Shown here: piece after piece, positions 10,417-19,623 of the stretch
Layout of the letters: every line of letters starts with the position of its first letter
How positions within the stretch are numbered: position 1 is the first letter of the stretch
Assembly (NCBI GenBank): GCA_035499735.1
Contig: DATJYC010000046.1
Span: 1 to 64,000, forward strand
Direction of reading: 5' to 3'
Source: VBDM01 sp035499735
GTDB lineage: Bacteria; Pseudomonadota; Gammaproteobacteria; Burkholderiales; SG8-39
Length of the DNA stretch: 64,000 bases
Notes under the pieces: generated by a model
What the model saw: only the letters and a program-made list of their open reading frames with translations
Databases searched by the model: none
Told to the model about the DNA's origin: nothing
Made by a program: the position numbers and the translations under genes

Positions 10417-11904
10417 CTAGCCTTTCGCGCGCTTCATCAGAAACGCGGTCAGCAAGGGCACGGGCCGGCCCGTCGCGCCCTTCTCTTTGCCGGACTTCCA
10501 GGCTGTTCCCGCGATGTCGAGGTGCGCCCAGTCGTACTTGCGGGTGAACTTCGACAGGAAGCAGGCTGCGGTAACGCTGCCTGCAGGGCGCCCGCCGATG
10601 TTCGCGAAGTCGGCGAAATTGCTCTTGAGCGCTTCGTGATAGTCGTCCCACAGCGGGAGTTGCCACACGCGGTCCCAGGACTCGGCGCCGGCCGATTGCA
10701 GCTCCTGCGCGAGGCCGTCCTTGTTGGCGAAAAGTCCGGAGCACACGTGGCCGAGCGCGATGACGCAGGCACCGGTGAGCGTGGCGATGTCGACCACGGC
10801 CTGCGGATCGAAGCGCTCGGCGTAGCTCAAGGCGTCGGCCAGGATGAGCCTGCCCTCGGCGTCGGTGTTGAGGATCTCGACCGTCTGGCCGGACATACTG
10901 GTCACGATGTCTCCTGGCTTGGTGGCCGCACCCCCGGGCATGTTCTCGCACGTCGGGATCAGTCCGATGACGTTGAGCTTGAGCTTGAGCTCCGCGACCG
11001 CGCGCAGGGCGCCCAGGACGCTCGCCGCCCCGCACATGTCGAACTTCATTTCGTCCATTTCCGCCGCGGGCTTGAGGGAGACGCCCCCGGTGTCGAAAGT
11101 GACGCCTTTTCCGACGAGCACGACCGGACGCTCCTTCCTGCCTGCGCCCGAGTAGCGCAGGATCACGAACTTGGGCGGCTGGTGCGAGCCGCGCGTCACG
11201 GAGAGCAGGGTGTTCATTCCGAGCTTCTCCATGTCTCTACGCTCGAGCACTTCCACGGCGAGCTTGCAATTGCGTCCGAGCTTGACGGCGCTCTCGGCAA
11301 GGTAGGTTGGAGTGCACACGTTGGCGGGAAGGTTCCCCAGATCCCGGGTCAGCGACATCCCCGCGGCGACCGCGCTTCCCTCGAGCATGCCGCGCTGCAG
11401 GGCGGCGGCGTCGCGCTGCTGCGAGCTCGAAACGACGACGCGCGCGAGCGCCCCGGCCTCGGCCTTCCTGCTCTTCATGGCGTCGAAGCGATACGTGACA
11501 TCGGCGCCGGCCAAGACCAGCTGACGCGCTTTCCAGGCGGCGTCGCGACCGGCGACCGTCAGGTCCGGAAGATGGACGCAGGCGTCGCGGGTTCCGGTGT
11601 CGCGGATGGCGAGCAAGGCTGCGCGTGCGCAATCCCGGTACTGCCGCTCGCCGAACTCCTTTTCCTTCCCGAGGCCGACGAGCAGAACGCGCTCAGCGGC
11701 GACGCCGCGCACGCGGTACAGCATGCGCGTCATTCCGGCCTTGCCTTCCATGTCGCCGGAGCGGAGCACTTCGCGCAGCTGGCCGCGCGCGGCCCGGTCG
11801 AGCGCCTCCGCCGCGCGGGAAAGCTTGCGCGGTTCGAACACCCCGACGACGATACACGCCGTCGCCAGCTTCTCCGGCGACGCAACTTTTGTGCTAAATT
11901 CCAT
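10417..11904 (-). CDS. pepA: Leucyl aminopeptidase (M17)
   Basis: A 495-residue M17 metallopeptidase that removes N-terminal residues from peptides; PepA also binds DNA in some bacteria. The active-site region is complete: VLVGKGVTFDTGGVSLKP carries metal ligands, and NTDAEGRLILADAL is the family signature. The N-terminal macro-like domain is also present. It is divergent from lptF across a 112-base gap that holds a good sigma-70-type promoter for pepA at 11934-11963. Confidence 0.97.
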   Translation of the reverse strand: MEFSTKVASPEKLATACIVVGVFEPRKLSRAAEALDRAARGQLREVLRSGDMEGKAGMTRMLYRVRGVAAERVLLVGLGKEKEFGERQYRDCARAALLAIRDTGTRDACVHLPDLTVAGRDAAWKARQLVLAGADVTYRFDAMKSRKAEAGALARVVVSSSQQRDAAALQRGMLEGSAVAAGMSLTRDLGNLPANVCTPTYLAESAVKLGRNCKLAVEVLERRDMEKLGMNTLLSVTRGSHQPPKFVILRYSGAGRKERPVVLVGKGVTFDTGGVSLKPAAEMDEMKFDMCGAASVLGALRAVAELKLKLNVIGLIPTCENMPGGAATKPGDIVTSMSGQTVEILNTDAEGRLILADALSYAERFDPQAVVDIATLTGACVIALGHVCSGLFANKDGLAQELQSAGAESWDRVWQLPLWDDYHEALKSNFADFANIGGRPAGSVTAACFLSKFTRKYDWAHLDIAGTAWKSGKEKGATGRPVPLLTAFLMKRAKG

Positions 11905-11933
11905 CGGATTCTGACTCGGAGAAAGTTGTGAGG

Positions 11934-11963
11934 ATTATCTCCGGTTTGCTTCGCCGAAGTCAA
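11934..11963 (-). promoter_or_regulatory. Sigma-70-type promoter for pepA operon
   Basis: Read on the minus strand, TTGACT (11958-11963) and GATAAT (11934-11939) are separated by 18 bases and lie about 30 bases before the pepA ATG. This is one of the best consensus matches in the window. Confidence 0.65.
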
Positions 11964-12016
11964 AGCGACGCGACGTTTCCCGACTCATTTTCGAGCCGCT
12001 CTCTCGCCACGACAAA

Positions 12017-13096
12017 GTGATCTTCCAGCGCGCGCTGCTACGAGAGTTCGGGAATCTCGCATTGGCGGTGTTTTCCGCCTTGTTCGCGATCACGCTCACC
12101 ACGCAGCTGGTACGCCTGCTCGGACAGGCGGCGGTGGGAAATATCCTCTCGGAGGCGGTGGCCGCGCTGCTCGCGTTCGCGGCGCTCAACTACCTTCCGG
12201 TGCTGCTCTCGTTGACGCTGTTCATCTCGATCCTGATGACTCTTTCACGGAGTTATCGCGAGTCCGAGATGGTGGTCTGGTTCAGCTCGGGGCTGTCGCT
12301 GCTCGCTTGGGTACGCCCGGTGCTGACGTTCGCCGCACCCCTGGTCGCACTGACCGCCGTGCTGTCGCTGTTCCTCTCGCCGTGGGCGATCGGCAAGGCC
12401 GAGGAATACCGGCATCAGATGAAGGTGAGGGACGAGGTCTCGCGAGTCGCGCCAGGCGTGTTCCTCGAGGCTCCTGCGGCCGACCGTGTGTTCTTCGTCG
12501 AAGAGATCGCGGGGGATCAGACCAAAGTGCAGAGCGTCTTCATCGCTCAGATGAAGGAGGGCAGACTGGGCATCACCGTCAGCCGGCGCGGGTATCGCGA
12601 GCTGGCCGAAAACGGCGACCGCCTGGTCGTCCTGCTCGACGGACGCCGCTACGAAGGGATTCCCGGCAATCTCGATTTCAAGGTCATGAATTTCGAACGC
12701 TACGCCATGAAGGTCGAGACGCAAGAGACGCAAGCGGAGGAAACGTCGACCAAGGCGATGTCGACGTGGGGGCTGATTCTCGCGCCCAGCAATCCTCACC
12801 TGGCGGAACTGCTGTGGCGCATCGGCCTGCCGATCGGCGCGCTCGTGCTGGCGCTGCTGGCGATCCCGCTGTCCTTCGTCAATCCCAGAGCCAGTCGATC
12901 CGTGAACCTGCTCTTTGCGCTGTTCACCTATATGGTCTACGCGAACATGCTGAGCATCGTGCAGGCGTGGGTATCCCAGGGCCGGATCGGCTTCAACATC
13001 GGCTGGTGGGTGGTTCACGCGGGAATGCTGAGCGTTCTGGCGCTCCTGTTCTACCGCCGGATTCGAGTCGGCTCCATGTTCAGCAGGAAGCGCTGA
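12017..13096 (+). CDS. lptF: LPS export permease LptF
   Basis: LptF is one of the two inner-membrane subunits of the LptB2FG transporter that extracts lipopolysaccharide and sends it across the periplasm. The 359 residues begin with IFQRALLREFGNLALAVFSA, have three N-terminal and three C-terminal membrane segments, and a periplasmic jellyroll domain between them. It starts with GTG at 12017 and ends one base before the lptG start. The gene is divergent from pepA. Confidence 0.95.
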   Translation: MIFQRALLREFGNLALAVFSALFAITLTTQLVRLLGQAAVGNILSEAVAALLAFAALNYLPVLLSLTLFISILMTLSRSYRESEMVVWFSSGLSLLAWVRPVLTFAAPLVALTAVLSLFLSPWAIGKAEEYRHQMKVRDEVSRVAPGVFLEAPAADRVFFVEEIAGDQTKVQSVFIAQMKEGRLGITVSRRGYRELAENGDRLVVLLDGRRYEGIPGNLDFKVMNFERYAMKVETQETQAEETSTKAMSTWGLILAPSNPHLAELLWRIGLPIGALVLALLAIPLSFVNPRASRSVNLLFALFTYMVYANMLSIVQAWVSQGRIGFNIGWWVVHAGMLSVLALLFYRRIRVGSMFSRKR

Positions 13097-13097
13097 A

Positions 13098-14174
13098 GTG
13101 GACACATTGCGAAACTATCTGGCGCGGGAGATCTACGCGGCGACGGCGTTCGTGCTCGCCGCTTTTCTGAGCCTGTTCGCATTCTTTGACCTGATCAACG
13201 AGCTTACCGATATCGGCAGGGGCGGATACCGGCTCCAGCACGCGCTGGCCTTCGTCGCACTGACGATGCCGAGCCGCGCATACGAGTCGTTTCCCCTGGC
13301 GGTGCTGATCGGCACGCTCTATGCCTTGTCGCACCTGGCAGCCAACTCCGAATATACAGTGATGCGCAGCTCAGGCCTCGCCCCCTGGCGTGCGATGAGC
13401 ACCCTGTTTCGGATCGGCCTCGTGTTCGCCGTGGCGACCTTTGTATTCGGGGAGCTGGTCGCCCCCGTCTCAGAGCGGGCCGCGAGGCAACTGAAACTGT
13501 CGACCACGAGCAGGATCGTGGCGAGCGAATTTCACACGGGACTCTGGGTGAAGGACGATCGCCGATTCGTCAACGTGCGCGAGGTTCAGAGCGATACCAA
13601 CAGCCTATCCGACGTCCGCGTCTTCGAGTTCGACGATCAATACCGGCTGAAGTCGATCAGCTTCGCAAAGCACGGCCAGTATATCGGGAAGAATGTGTGG
13701 CGCCTGCGCGACATCGTCAACACCGTGTTCACCGCCGACGGGACCAGCATCGAACGCCTCCCGGAGGCGGAATGGACTTCGATTCTTACTCCGGACATTC
13801 TCGCAGTGCTGTTCATCGTGCCCGACCGCATGTCGGCGTGGAACCTCTACCAGTACTCTCGTCACCTGACCGAGAACAGGCAGAAGGCGGACCGCTACGA
13901 GATCGCGATGTGGAAAAAACTCGTCTATCCTTTTGTCTCCCTGGTGATGATGGCTCTCGCCTTGCCGTTCGCCTACGTCCACGTGCGCGCCGGCGGCGTC
14001 GGCGTGAAGGTGTTCTCGGGGATCATGCTCGGTGTCTTCTTCCACTTCCTGAACAGCCTGTTCTCACATCTGGGATTGCTTCAGAACTGGCAGCCCTTTG
14101 TCGCGGCGGTCCTTCCAAGCATGCTGTTTCTGGCGGCCGCGATGCTGATGATGTGGTGGGCGGAGCGCCGCTAG
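13098..14174 (+). CDS. lptG: LPS export permease LptG
   Basis: The partner of LptF. The 358 residues share the YjgP/YjgQ layout: N-terminal helices (TLRNYLAREIYAATAFVLAA), a periplasmic beta domain including GLWVKDDRRFVNVREV, and C-terminal helices. The GTG start follows the lptF stop by one base, so the two subunits are almost certainly translated together. The gene is convergent with the RDD gene only 4 bases away. Confidence 0.95.
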   Translation: MDTLRNYLAREIYAATAFVLAAFLSLFAFFDLINELTDIGRGGYRLQHALAFVALTMPSRAYESFPLAVLIGTLYALSHLAANSEYTVMRSSGLAPWRAMSTLFRIGLVFAVATFVFGELVAPVSERAARQLKLSTTSRIVASEFHTGLWVKDDRRFVNVREVQSDTNSLSDVRVFEFDDQYRLKSISFAKHGQYIGKNVWRLRDIVNTVFTADGTSIERLPEAEWTSILTPDILAVLFIVPDRMSAWNLYQYSRHLTENRQKADRYEIAMWKKLVYPFVSLVMMALALPFAYVHVRAGGVGVKVFSGIMLGVFFHFLNSLFSHLGLLQNWQPFVAAVLPSMLFLAAAMLMMWWAERR

Positions 14175-14178
14175 GACG

Positions 14179-14634
14179 CTAGCGTTGTGCCGGCGGATTT
14201 CCGGCAGTCACGATTCGGGTTCCCGCTAGGCGATCGTGGAGGAATTGGCGGTCTCGGTCGACCCACGCCCACAGGAAACCTGCGCCGAGAGGGAGCAGCG
14301 AGACCCACGCGAGAGCGTAGCGCAGCGCCGCTCGAGCGACCCCGACCGGAGCGCCGTCGCGTTGCACGACGCGCATTCTCCATGTTTGCATCGCCAGAGT
14401 CCGTCCCCCGCGACTCCAGCAGACGATGAAATAGATTCCCAGAACGAGGAACAGATACGCCTGGAACAGGAGACGCGCTTCCCCGGTCAAGCGTCCCTGT
14501 GCGGCCCCGTAGAACGCCATCCCGGCGAAGAAAGTCGTCGCGGACGCGAGCAGGGCCTCGTACAGCAGGGATAGGAGCCGCGTCCCGACACCGGGCACGC
14601 TCGGCCCCGGGGAAGCGGGCGGCTCCGGCTTCAT
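14179..14634 (-). CDS. RDD-family membrane protein
   Basis: A 151-residue inner-membrane protein with about three hydrophobic segments. The RDD motif region is recognisable: VGTRLLSLLYEALLASATTF at the first helix, then RGGRTLAMQTWRMRVV and FLHDRLAGTRIV, with the DRLAGT signature near the end. RDD proteins are poorly understood; some have been linked to ion transport or stress. It is the last gene of a minus-strand operon with a sigma factor, DUF3619 and DUF3106 genes, 12 bases after DUF3106. That context suggests an envelope function, but this is inference. Confidence 0.85.
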   Translation of the reverse strand: MKPEPPASPGPSVPGVGTRLLSLLYEALLASATTFFAGMAFYGAAQGRLTGEARLLFQAYLFLVLGIYFIVCWSRGGRTLAMQTWRMRVVQRDGAPVGVARAALRYALAWVSLLPLGAGFLWAWVDRDRQFLHDRLAGTRIVTAGNPPAQR

Positions 14635-14646
14635 CGGCGCGGACGG

Positions 14647-15180
14647 CTACTGACTCGCCGAGCTTGCTGCGGGGACGGGCGTCGACGGGGACGCTCCGGG
14701 TGGGGCGGGGGCGACCGCGGGCAGGGTCGCGGGCTCCGCAGGGGGCTTGGGAGCGGCCGGTGCCGCCGGGGCCTTGCGCGGCGCGCTGCCGAGCTTGCGC
14801 CGCTCCTGCTCCGGCAGGCGGTTGTACTCCTCCCACTGCTTCGTCAGGCCCCGCTTCTTGTCAGGGGGCAGCTTCTCCATCTTCTTGTAGTTCTCGCGCG
14901 CGGTCTGCCGCTCCTTGGGGGTGAGCTTGGCCCAGGCCTGCATGCGCCGCTGCACGCGCGCCTGCTCATCCGGCTTCATCTTCGGGTAGCGCTTGGCGAT
15001 CCCGATCCATTTCCTCTTGCGCTCGGGCTCGAGCTTGTCCCAGTCGGCCGCAAGGGGCGCGAGAATTTGCTGCTGCTCCGGCGGCAGCTCAGCCCAAGCG
15101 GGGGGCTTCTTGGGTGCGGCAGCGAGGACGGAGAAGGAGAGGCAAAGCCAAAGTGCTAGTGCGAGGAGCGCTTTAGCCAT
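14647..15180 (-). CDS. DUF3106 exported protein with 18-residue repeats
   Basis: A 177-residue exported protein. Residues 1-22 are a signal peptide. From residue 32 to 121 it consists of five tandem 18-residue units, each opening with a pattern like L-x-P-E/D/K (LPPEQ, LEPER, MKPDE, LTPKE, LPPDK), followed by a sixth partial unit (LPEQE). The helical, charged units recall the LTxxQ-type repeats of periplasmic Spy/CpxP chaperones, but I do not claim homology. The C-terminal 50 residues are Ala/Pro-rich and probably disordered. The start overlaps the DUF3619 3' end by 25 bases. Function is unknown; the sigma-factor operon suggests an envelope-stress role. Confidence 0.88.
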   Translation of the reverse strand: MAKALLALALWLCLSFSVLAAAPKKPPAWAELPPEQQQILAPLAADWDKLEPERKRKWIGIAKRYPKMKPDEQARVQRRMQAWAKLTPKERQTARENYKKMEKLPPDKKRGLTKQWEEYNRLPEQERRKLGSAPRKAPAAPAAPKPPAEPATLPAVAPAPPGASPSTPVPAASSASQ

Positions 15181-15533
15181 GCATCGAATCCCTTATCGAG
15201 GTAGGCGTCCAAAGGCAGGTCCCCGGTCAGCACCGCGGCGTCGATCTCTTCGATCTCGGCTGCGGTTTGCGAGTCCCGCCACTGGTTGACCGCAATCAGC
15301 CCGAGGATCAGCACGGCCATCGGCAACAGCATCCGCGGGATAAGGGAAGCAGGGCCTCCGAACCGGCCGATCACGTTGTCGGCCCAGCCTAGCACGAATG
15401 AGGGCGCGGCGACTCGCTGGCGCGACAAAGCCCGCTCGCGCGCCGCCTCCAGGCGGGCGAGCGTGCCGGCATCCAAGTCGAGCCCCCGGTTGAGGAGCTG
15501 CCTGATTCGGTACGCAGTCTGCTGTTCGTTCAT
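15156..15533 (-). CDS. DUF3619 one-helix membrane protein, possible anti-sigma factor
   Basis: A 125-residue protein with a soluble N-terminal part of about 60 residues (MNEQQTAYRIRQLLNRGLDL, LARLEAARERAL), one membrane helix (ILPRML-type segment around residues 65-85, PRMLLPMAVLILGLIAVNQW) and a short acidic C-terminal tail with LTGDLPLDAYLDKGF. Its ATG overlaps the sigma factor stop by 4 bases. A small helix-rich domain anchored by one helix next to an ECF-type sigma gene is the usual layout of an anti-sigma factor. I see no zinc-binding HxxxCxxC motif, so this role is inferred from architecture and position. Confidence 0.85.
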   Translation of the reverse strand: MNEQQTAYRIRQLLNRGLDLDAGTLARLEAARERALSRQRVAAPSFVLGWADNVIGRFGGPASLIPRMLLPMAVLILGLIAVNQWRDSQTAAEIEEIDAAVLTGDLPLDAYLDKGFDAWLKRSSH

Positions 15534-16057
15534 AACTCGACCCCCCTTGCTCTAAGGGCTGCGGCCAGTGCATGCGCTGCGCGGGAGCAATGGGTCTTGA
15601 CGCTGCCTTCCGAACAGCCCATGACGGCTGCCGTTTCGGCTACGTCCAGCTCCTCCCAGTAACGCAGCAAAAAGGCCTGCCGTTGACGCGCCGGCAGGCG
15701 CTGAAGCTCTTTCTCTATTATTTCAATAACTTGGGACTGCTCCAGGCGATCGGCGGGTAGGGCACCGGCGCCCGATGGGTCCTCGGCGGCCAGGGTTTCC
15801 AGAGGATCCGTTTCCTCGTCCTCCCTCCCGGCGGAAAGCGACGAAAACAGCGTGACCCACAGAGAGCGGACCTTCTGCCTGCGATAGAAGTCGCGGATGG
15901 TGTTTTGGAGGATGCGCTGAAACAGCATGGGAAGCTCCGCCGTCGGCTTGGTGCCGTATTTCTCCGAGAGCTTGAGCATGGCGTCCTGCACGATATCCAG
16001 AGCGTTCTCCGAATCCCGAACGGCGAACAGCGCCTGCTTGTACGCGCGCCGCTCCAC
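15530..16057 (-). CDS. ECF-type RNA polymerase sigma factor
   Basis: A 175-residue sigma-70-family factor. Region 2 spans the N-terminal part (YKQALFAVRDSENALDIVQD, then MLFQRILQNTIRDFYRR). Region 4 is at the C-terminus (LQRLPARQRQAFLLRYWEEL, then VAETAAVMGCSEGSVKTHCS helix-turn-helix). An acidic linker of about 30 residues joins them. The only conventional start in this frame is GTG at 16057; family-like sequence continues some residues upstream without an ATG, so the N-terminus is uncertain. It heads an operon with DUF3619, DUF3106 and RDD genes, which are the likely partners or first targets. Confidence 0.9.
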   Translation of the reverse strand: MERRAYKQALFAVRDSENALDIVQDAMLKLSEKYGTKPTAELPMLFQRILQNTIRDFYRRQKVRSLWVTLFSSLSAGREDEETDPLETLAAEDPSGAGALPADRLEQSQVIEIIEKELQRLPARQRQAFLLRYWEELDVAETAAVMGCSEGSVKTHCSRAAHALAAALRARGVEL

Positions 16058-16178
16058 GCTCGCGAGAAACTCGGCTAGTTCGTTTGCGGAGGCCAGGAGA
16101 GCTTCCTCTTTTGTCGGTCCGGGTGAACGGACCGCGGCTGCCCGATGGTATCAAAAGCGACCTGACCCAAGGGAAAAC

Positions 16179-16207
16179 TTGACCAATCAGATGTCACCAA
16201 TTACGCT
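16179..16207 (+). promoter_or_regulatory. Candidate promoter of ilvB operon
   Basis: TTGACC (16179-16184) and TACGCT (16202-16207) are separated by 17 bases and lie 34 bases before the ilvB ATG. The -35 is good and the -10 is weak. No leucine/valine-rich leader ORF is evident in this gap. Confidence 0.45.
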
Positions 16208-16241
16208 CTGAAGCTTTCACCGAATTTCTCTCGGAAGACGC

Positions 16242-17948
16242 ATGGAATTGACGGGCGCTGAGATCGTAGTCCGGTCGCTCCAGGCGGAGGGCGTCGAGTA
16301 CGTTTTCGGCTACCCCGGCGGGGCCGTGCTTTTCATTTACGACGAGCTGTTCAAGCAGGACAAGGTCAAGCACGTTCTCGTGCGCCACGAACAGGGTGCG
16401 ACCCACGCGGCCGACGGCTACTCGCGCTCGAGCAACAAGGTCGGGGTGGCGCTCGTCACCTCGGGCCCGGGCGTCACCAACGCGGTCACCGGGATCGCCA
16501 CGGCGTACATGGACTCGATCCCGATGGTGATCATCACGGGGCAGGTGCCCACGCATGCCATCGGCCTTGACGCATTCCAGGAATGCGACACGGTGGGCAT
16601 TACACGGCCTTGCGTCAAGCACAACTTCCTGGTGAAGGACGTCAGGGACCTCGCCCTCACCATCAAGAAGGCGTTCTATCTCGCCACGACCGGCAGGCCG
16701 GGGCCGGTGCTCGTCGACATTCCCAAGGACGTCACGACGGCAAAGTGTGCTTTCGAATATCCGGAGACCGTTACGATGCGCTCGTATAACCCCGTGGTGA
16801 AGGGGCACCCGGGCCAGATCAAGAAAGCCGTCCAGCTGCTGTCGGAAGCCAGGCGACCGATGGTCTATACCGGCGGCGGGGTCATCCTCTCCGATGCGTC
16901 CAAGCAGCTCACGAAGCTCGTGAAGATGCTCGGTTTCCCCTGCACCAATACGCTCATGGGGCTAGGGGGCTACCCTGCGACCGACCCGCTGTTCCTCGGC
17001 ATGCTGGGGATGCACGGCACGTACGAAGCGAACATGGCAATGCAGAACTGCGATGTGCTCCTCGCCGTGGGCGCGCGCTTCGACGACCGCGTCATCGGTG
17101 ACCCGCAGCATTTCGGCCAGGTGCAGCGCAAGATCATCCACATCGATATCGATCCGTCCTCGATTTCCAAGCGCGTAAAAGTGGACGTGCCGATCGTGGG
17201 CAACGTTCCCGATGTGGTCGACGAGCTCATCCGCCAGCTCGAGGGCTCGGGCTACAAGCCGGACCAGAAGGCGCTGAGCGCCTGGTGGTCGCAGATCGGG
17301 CTGTGGAAGTCCAAGGACTGCCTGAAGTACGACAAAAAGAGCAAGATCATTAAACCGCAGTTCGTGCTCGAACGTCTCTACGAAGTCACCAAGGGCGAGG
17401 CCTTCGTGACTTCCGATGTCGGCCAGCACCAGATGTGGGCTGCGCAGTTCTACAAGTTCGACAAGCCGCGGCGCTGGATCAATTCCGGCGGCCTGGGGAC
17501 GATGGGGTTCGGCCTGCCCGCGGCAATGGGCGTGCAGTTTGCGAACCCGGGCGCGACCGTGGCCTGCGTGACGGGCGAAGCGAGCATTCAGATGTGCATC
17601 CAGGAGCTCTCGACCTGCAAGCAGTACCGTCTGCCCATCAAGATCGTCAACCTCAACAACAAGTACATGGGCATGGTGCGCCAGTGGCAGCAGTTCTTCC
17701 ACGGCAATCGCTACTCCGAGTCGTATATGGACGCTCTGCCCGACTTCGTGAAACTCGCCGAGAGCTACGGGCACCGCGGCCGGCAAGTCGAGGACCCGGC
17801 CGACGTCGAGTCAGCGCTGCGCGACGCATTCAAGCGCAAGGACGAGCTGGTGTTTCTGGATTTCATCACCGACCAGACCGAGAACGTGTACCCGATGGTG
17901 CAGGGCGGCAAGGGCCTGACGGAGATGATTCTCGCCGAGGAGCTGTAG
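16242..17948 (+). CDS. ilvB: Acetolactate synthase, catalytic large subunit
   Basis: Thiamine-diphosphate enzyme that makes acetolactate or acetohydroxybutyrate in valine, leucine and isoleucine synthesis; 568 residues. The N-terminal GYPGGAVLFIYDEL and RHEQGATHAADGY motifs carry the cofactor-activating glutamate. In the cofactor motif the usual GDG appears as GEA (residues 445-447), followed by the expected NLNNKYMGMVRQWQ at motif end. From memory, related enzymes in betaproteobacteria often have GEG, so the Ala is the odd residue. It is followed by the regulatory subunit gene ilvH and by ilvC. Confidence 0.96.
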   Translation: MELTGAEIVVRSLQAEGVEYVFGYPGGAVLFIYDELFKQDKVKHVLVRHEQGATHAADGYSRSSNKVGVALVTSGPGVTNAVTGIATAYMDSIPMVIITGQVPTHAIGLDAFQECDTVGITRPCVKHNFLVKDVRDLALTIKKAFYLATTGRPGPVLVDIPKDVTTAKCAFEYPETVTMRSYNPVVKGHPGQIKKAVQLLSEARRPMVYTGGGVILSDASKQLTKLVKMLGFPCTNTLMGLGGYPATDPLFLGMLGMHGTYEANMAMQNCDVLLAVGARFDDRVIGDPQHFGQVQRKIIHIDIDPSSISKRVKVDVPIVGNVPDVVDELIRQLEGSGYKPDQKALSAWWSQIGLWKSKDCLKYDKKSKIIKPQFVLERLYEVTKGEAFVTSDVGQHQMWAAQFYKFDKPRRWINSGGLGTMGFGLPAAMGVQFANPGATVACVTGEASIQMCIQELSTCKQYRLPIKIVNLNNKYMGMVRQWQQFFHGNRYSESYMDALPDFVKLAESYGHRGRQVEDPADVESALRDAFKRKDELVFLDFITDQTENVYPMVQGGKGLTEMILAEEL

Positions 17949-18061
17949 CGGTAGCGGTGAGCCCGACGCACGATCGGGTTTGATCAACAGATAGCTGAAG
18001 GGAGCTGGGCCCGGCGGCGCCACGAGCGCCGCGCCATGGGGCCGGCCTCAGCGAGGGAACG

Positions 18062-18553
18062 ATGCGACACATTATTTCGATCATGCTCGAAAACGCGCCC
18101 GGCGCGCTCTCCAGGGTTGCGGGTCTTTTTTCAGCACGCGGCTACAACATCGAGACGCTCACCGTGGCGCCTACGGAAGAACCGTCGCTTTCGCGCATGA
18201 CCATCGTCACCTCCGGCTCCGACGACGTAGTCGAGCAGATCACCAAGCAGCTCAACAAGCTGATCGAGGTAGTGAAGGTCGTCGATCTCTCGGAAGCGGC
18301 CCACATCGAGCGCGAGCTCATGCTGATCAAGGTTCGCGCCACGGGCAAGGATCGGGAGGAGATGAAGAGGCTGTCCGACATCTTCCGAGGACGCATCATC
18401 GACGTCACGGAGAATACCTATACCATCGAGCTGACGGGCACGGTCGCCAAGCTCGACGCGTTCATCCAGGCGATCGAGCCGACCTCGATCATGGAGACGG
18501 TGAGGACCGGAGCCTCGGGCATTGGGCGAGGCGAGCGCATCCTGAAAGTTTGA
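18062..18553 (+). CDS. ilvH: Acetolactate synthase, regulatory small subunit
   Basis: A 163-residue ACT-domain protein that activates the large subunit and gives valine feedback inhibition. It begins MRHIISIMLENAPGALSRVA and contains LFSARGYNIETLTVAPTE, the valine-binding ACT region, then a second C-terminal domain (IELTGTVAKLDAFIQAIEP). It lies 113 bases after ilvB and 40 bases before ilvC in the same operon. Confidence 0.96.
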   Translation: MRHIISIMLENAPGALSRVAGLFSARGYNIETLTVAPTEEPSLSRMTIVTSGSDDVVEQITKQLNKLIEVVKVVDLSEAAHIERELMLIKVRATGKDREEMKRLSDIFRGRIIDVTENTYTIELTGTVAKLDAFIQAIEPTSIMETVRTGASGIGRGERILKV

Positions 18554-18593
18554 GTCGAGCGCACGGCCAGGAATTCGGAAACCGAGGGAACAC

Positions 18594-19610
<1,017 letters not shown>

Positions 19611-19623
19611 CTCTCCTCCCGGA

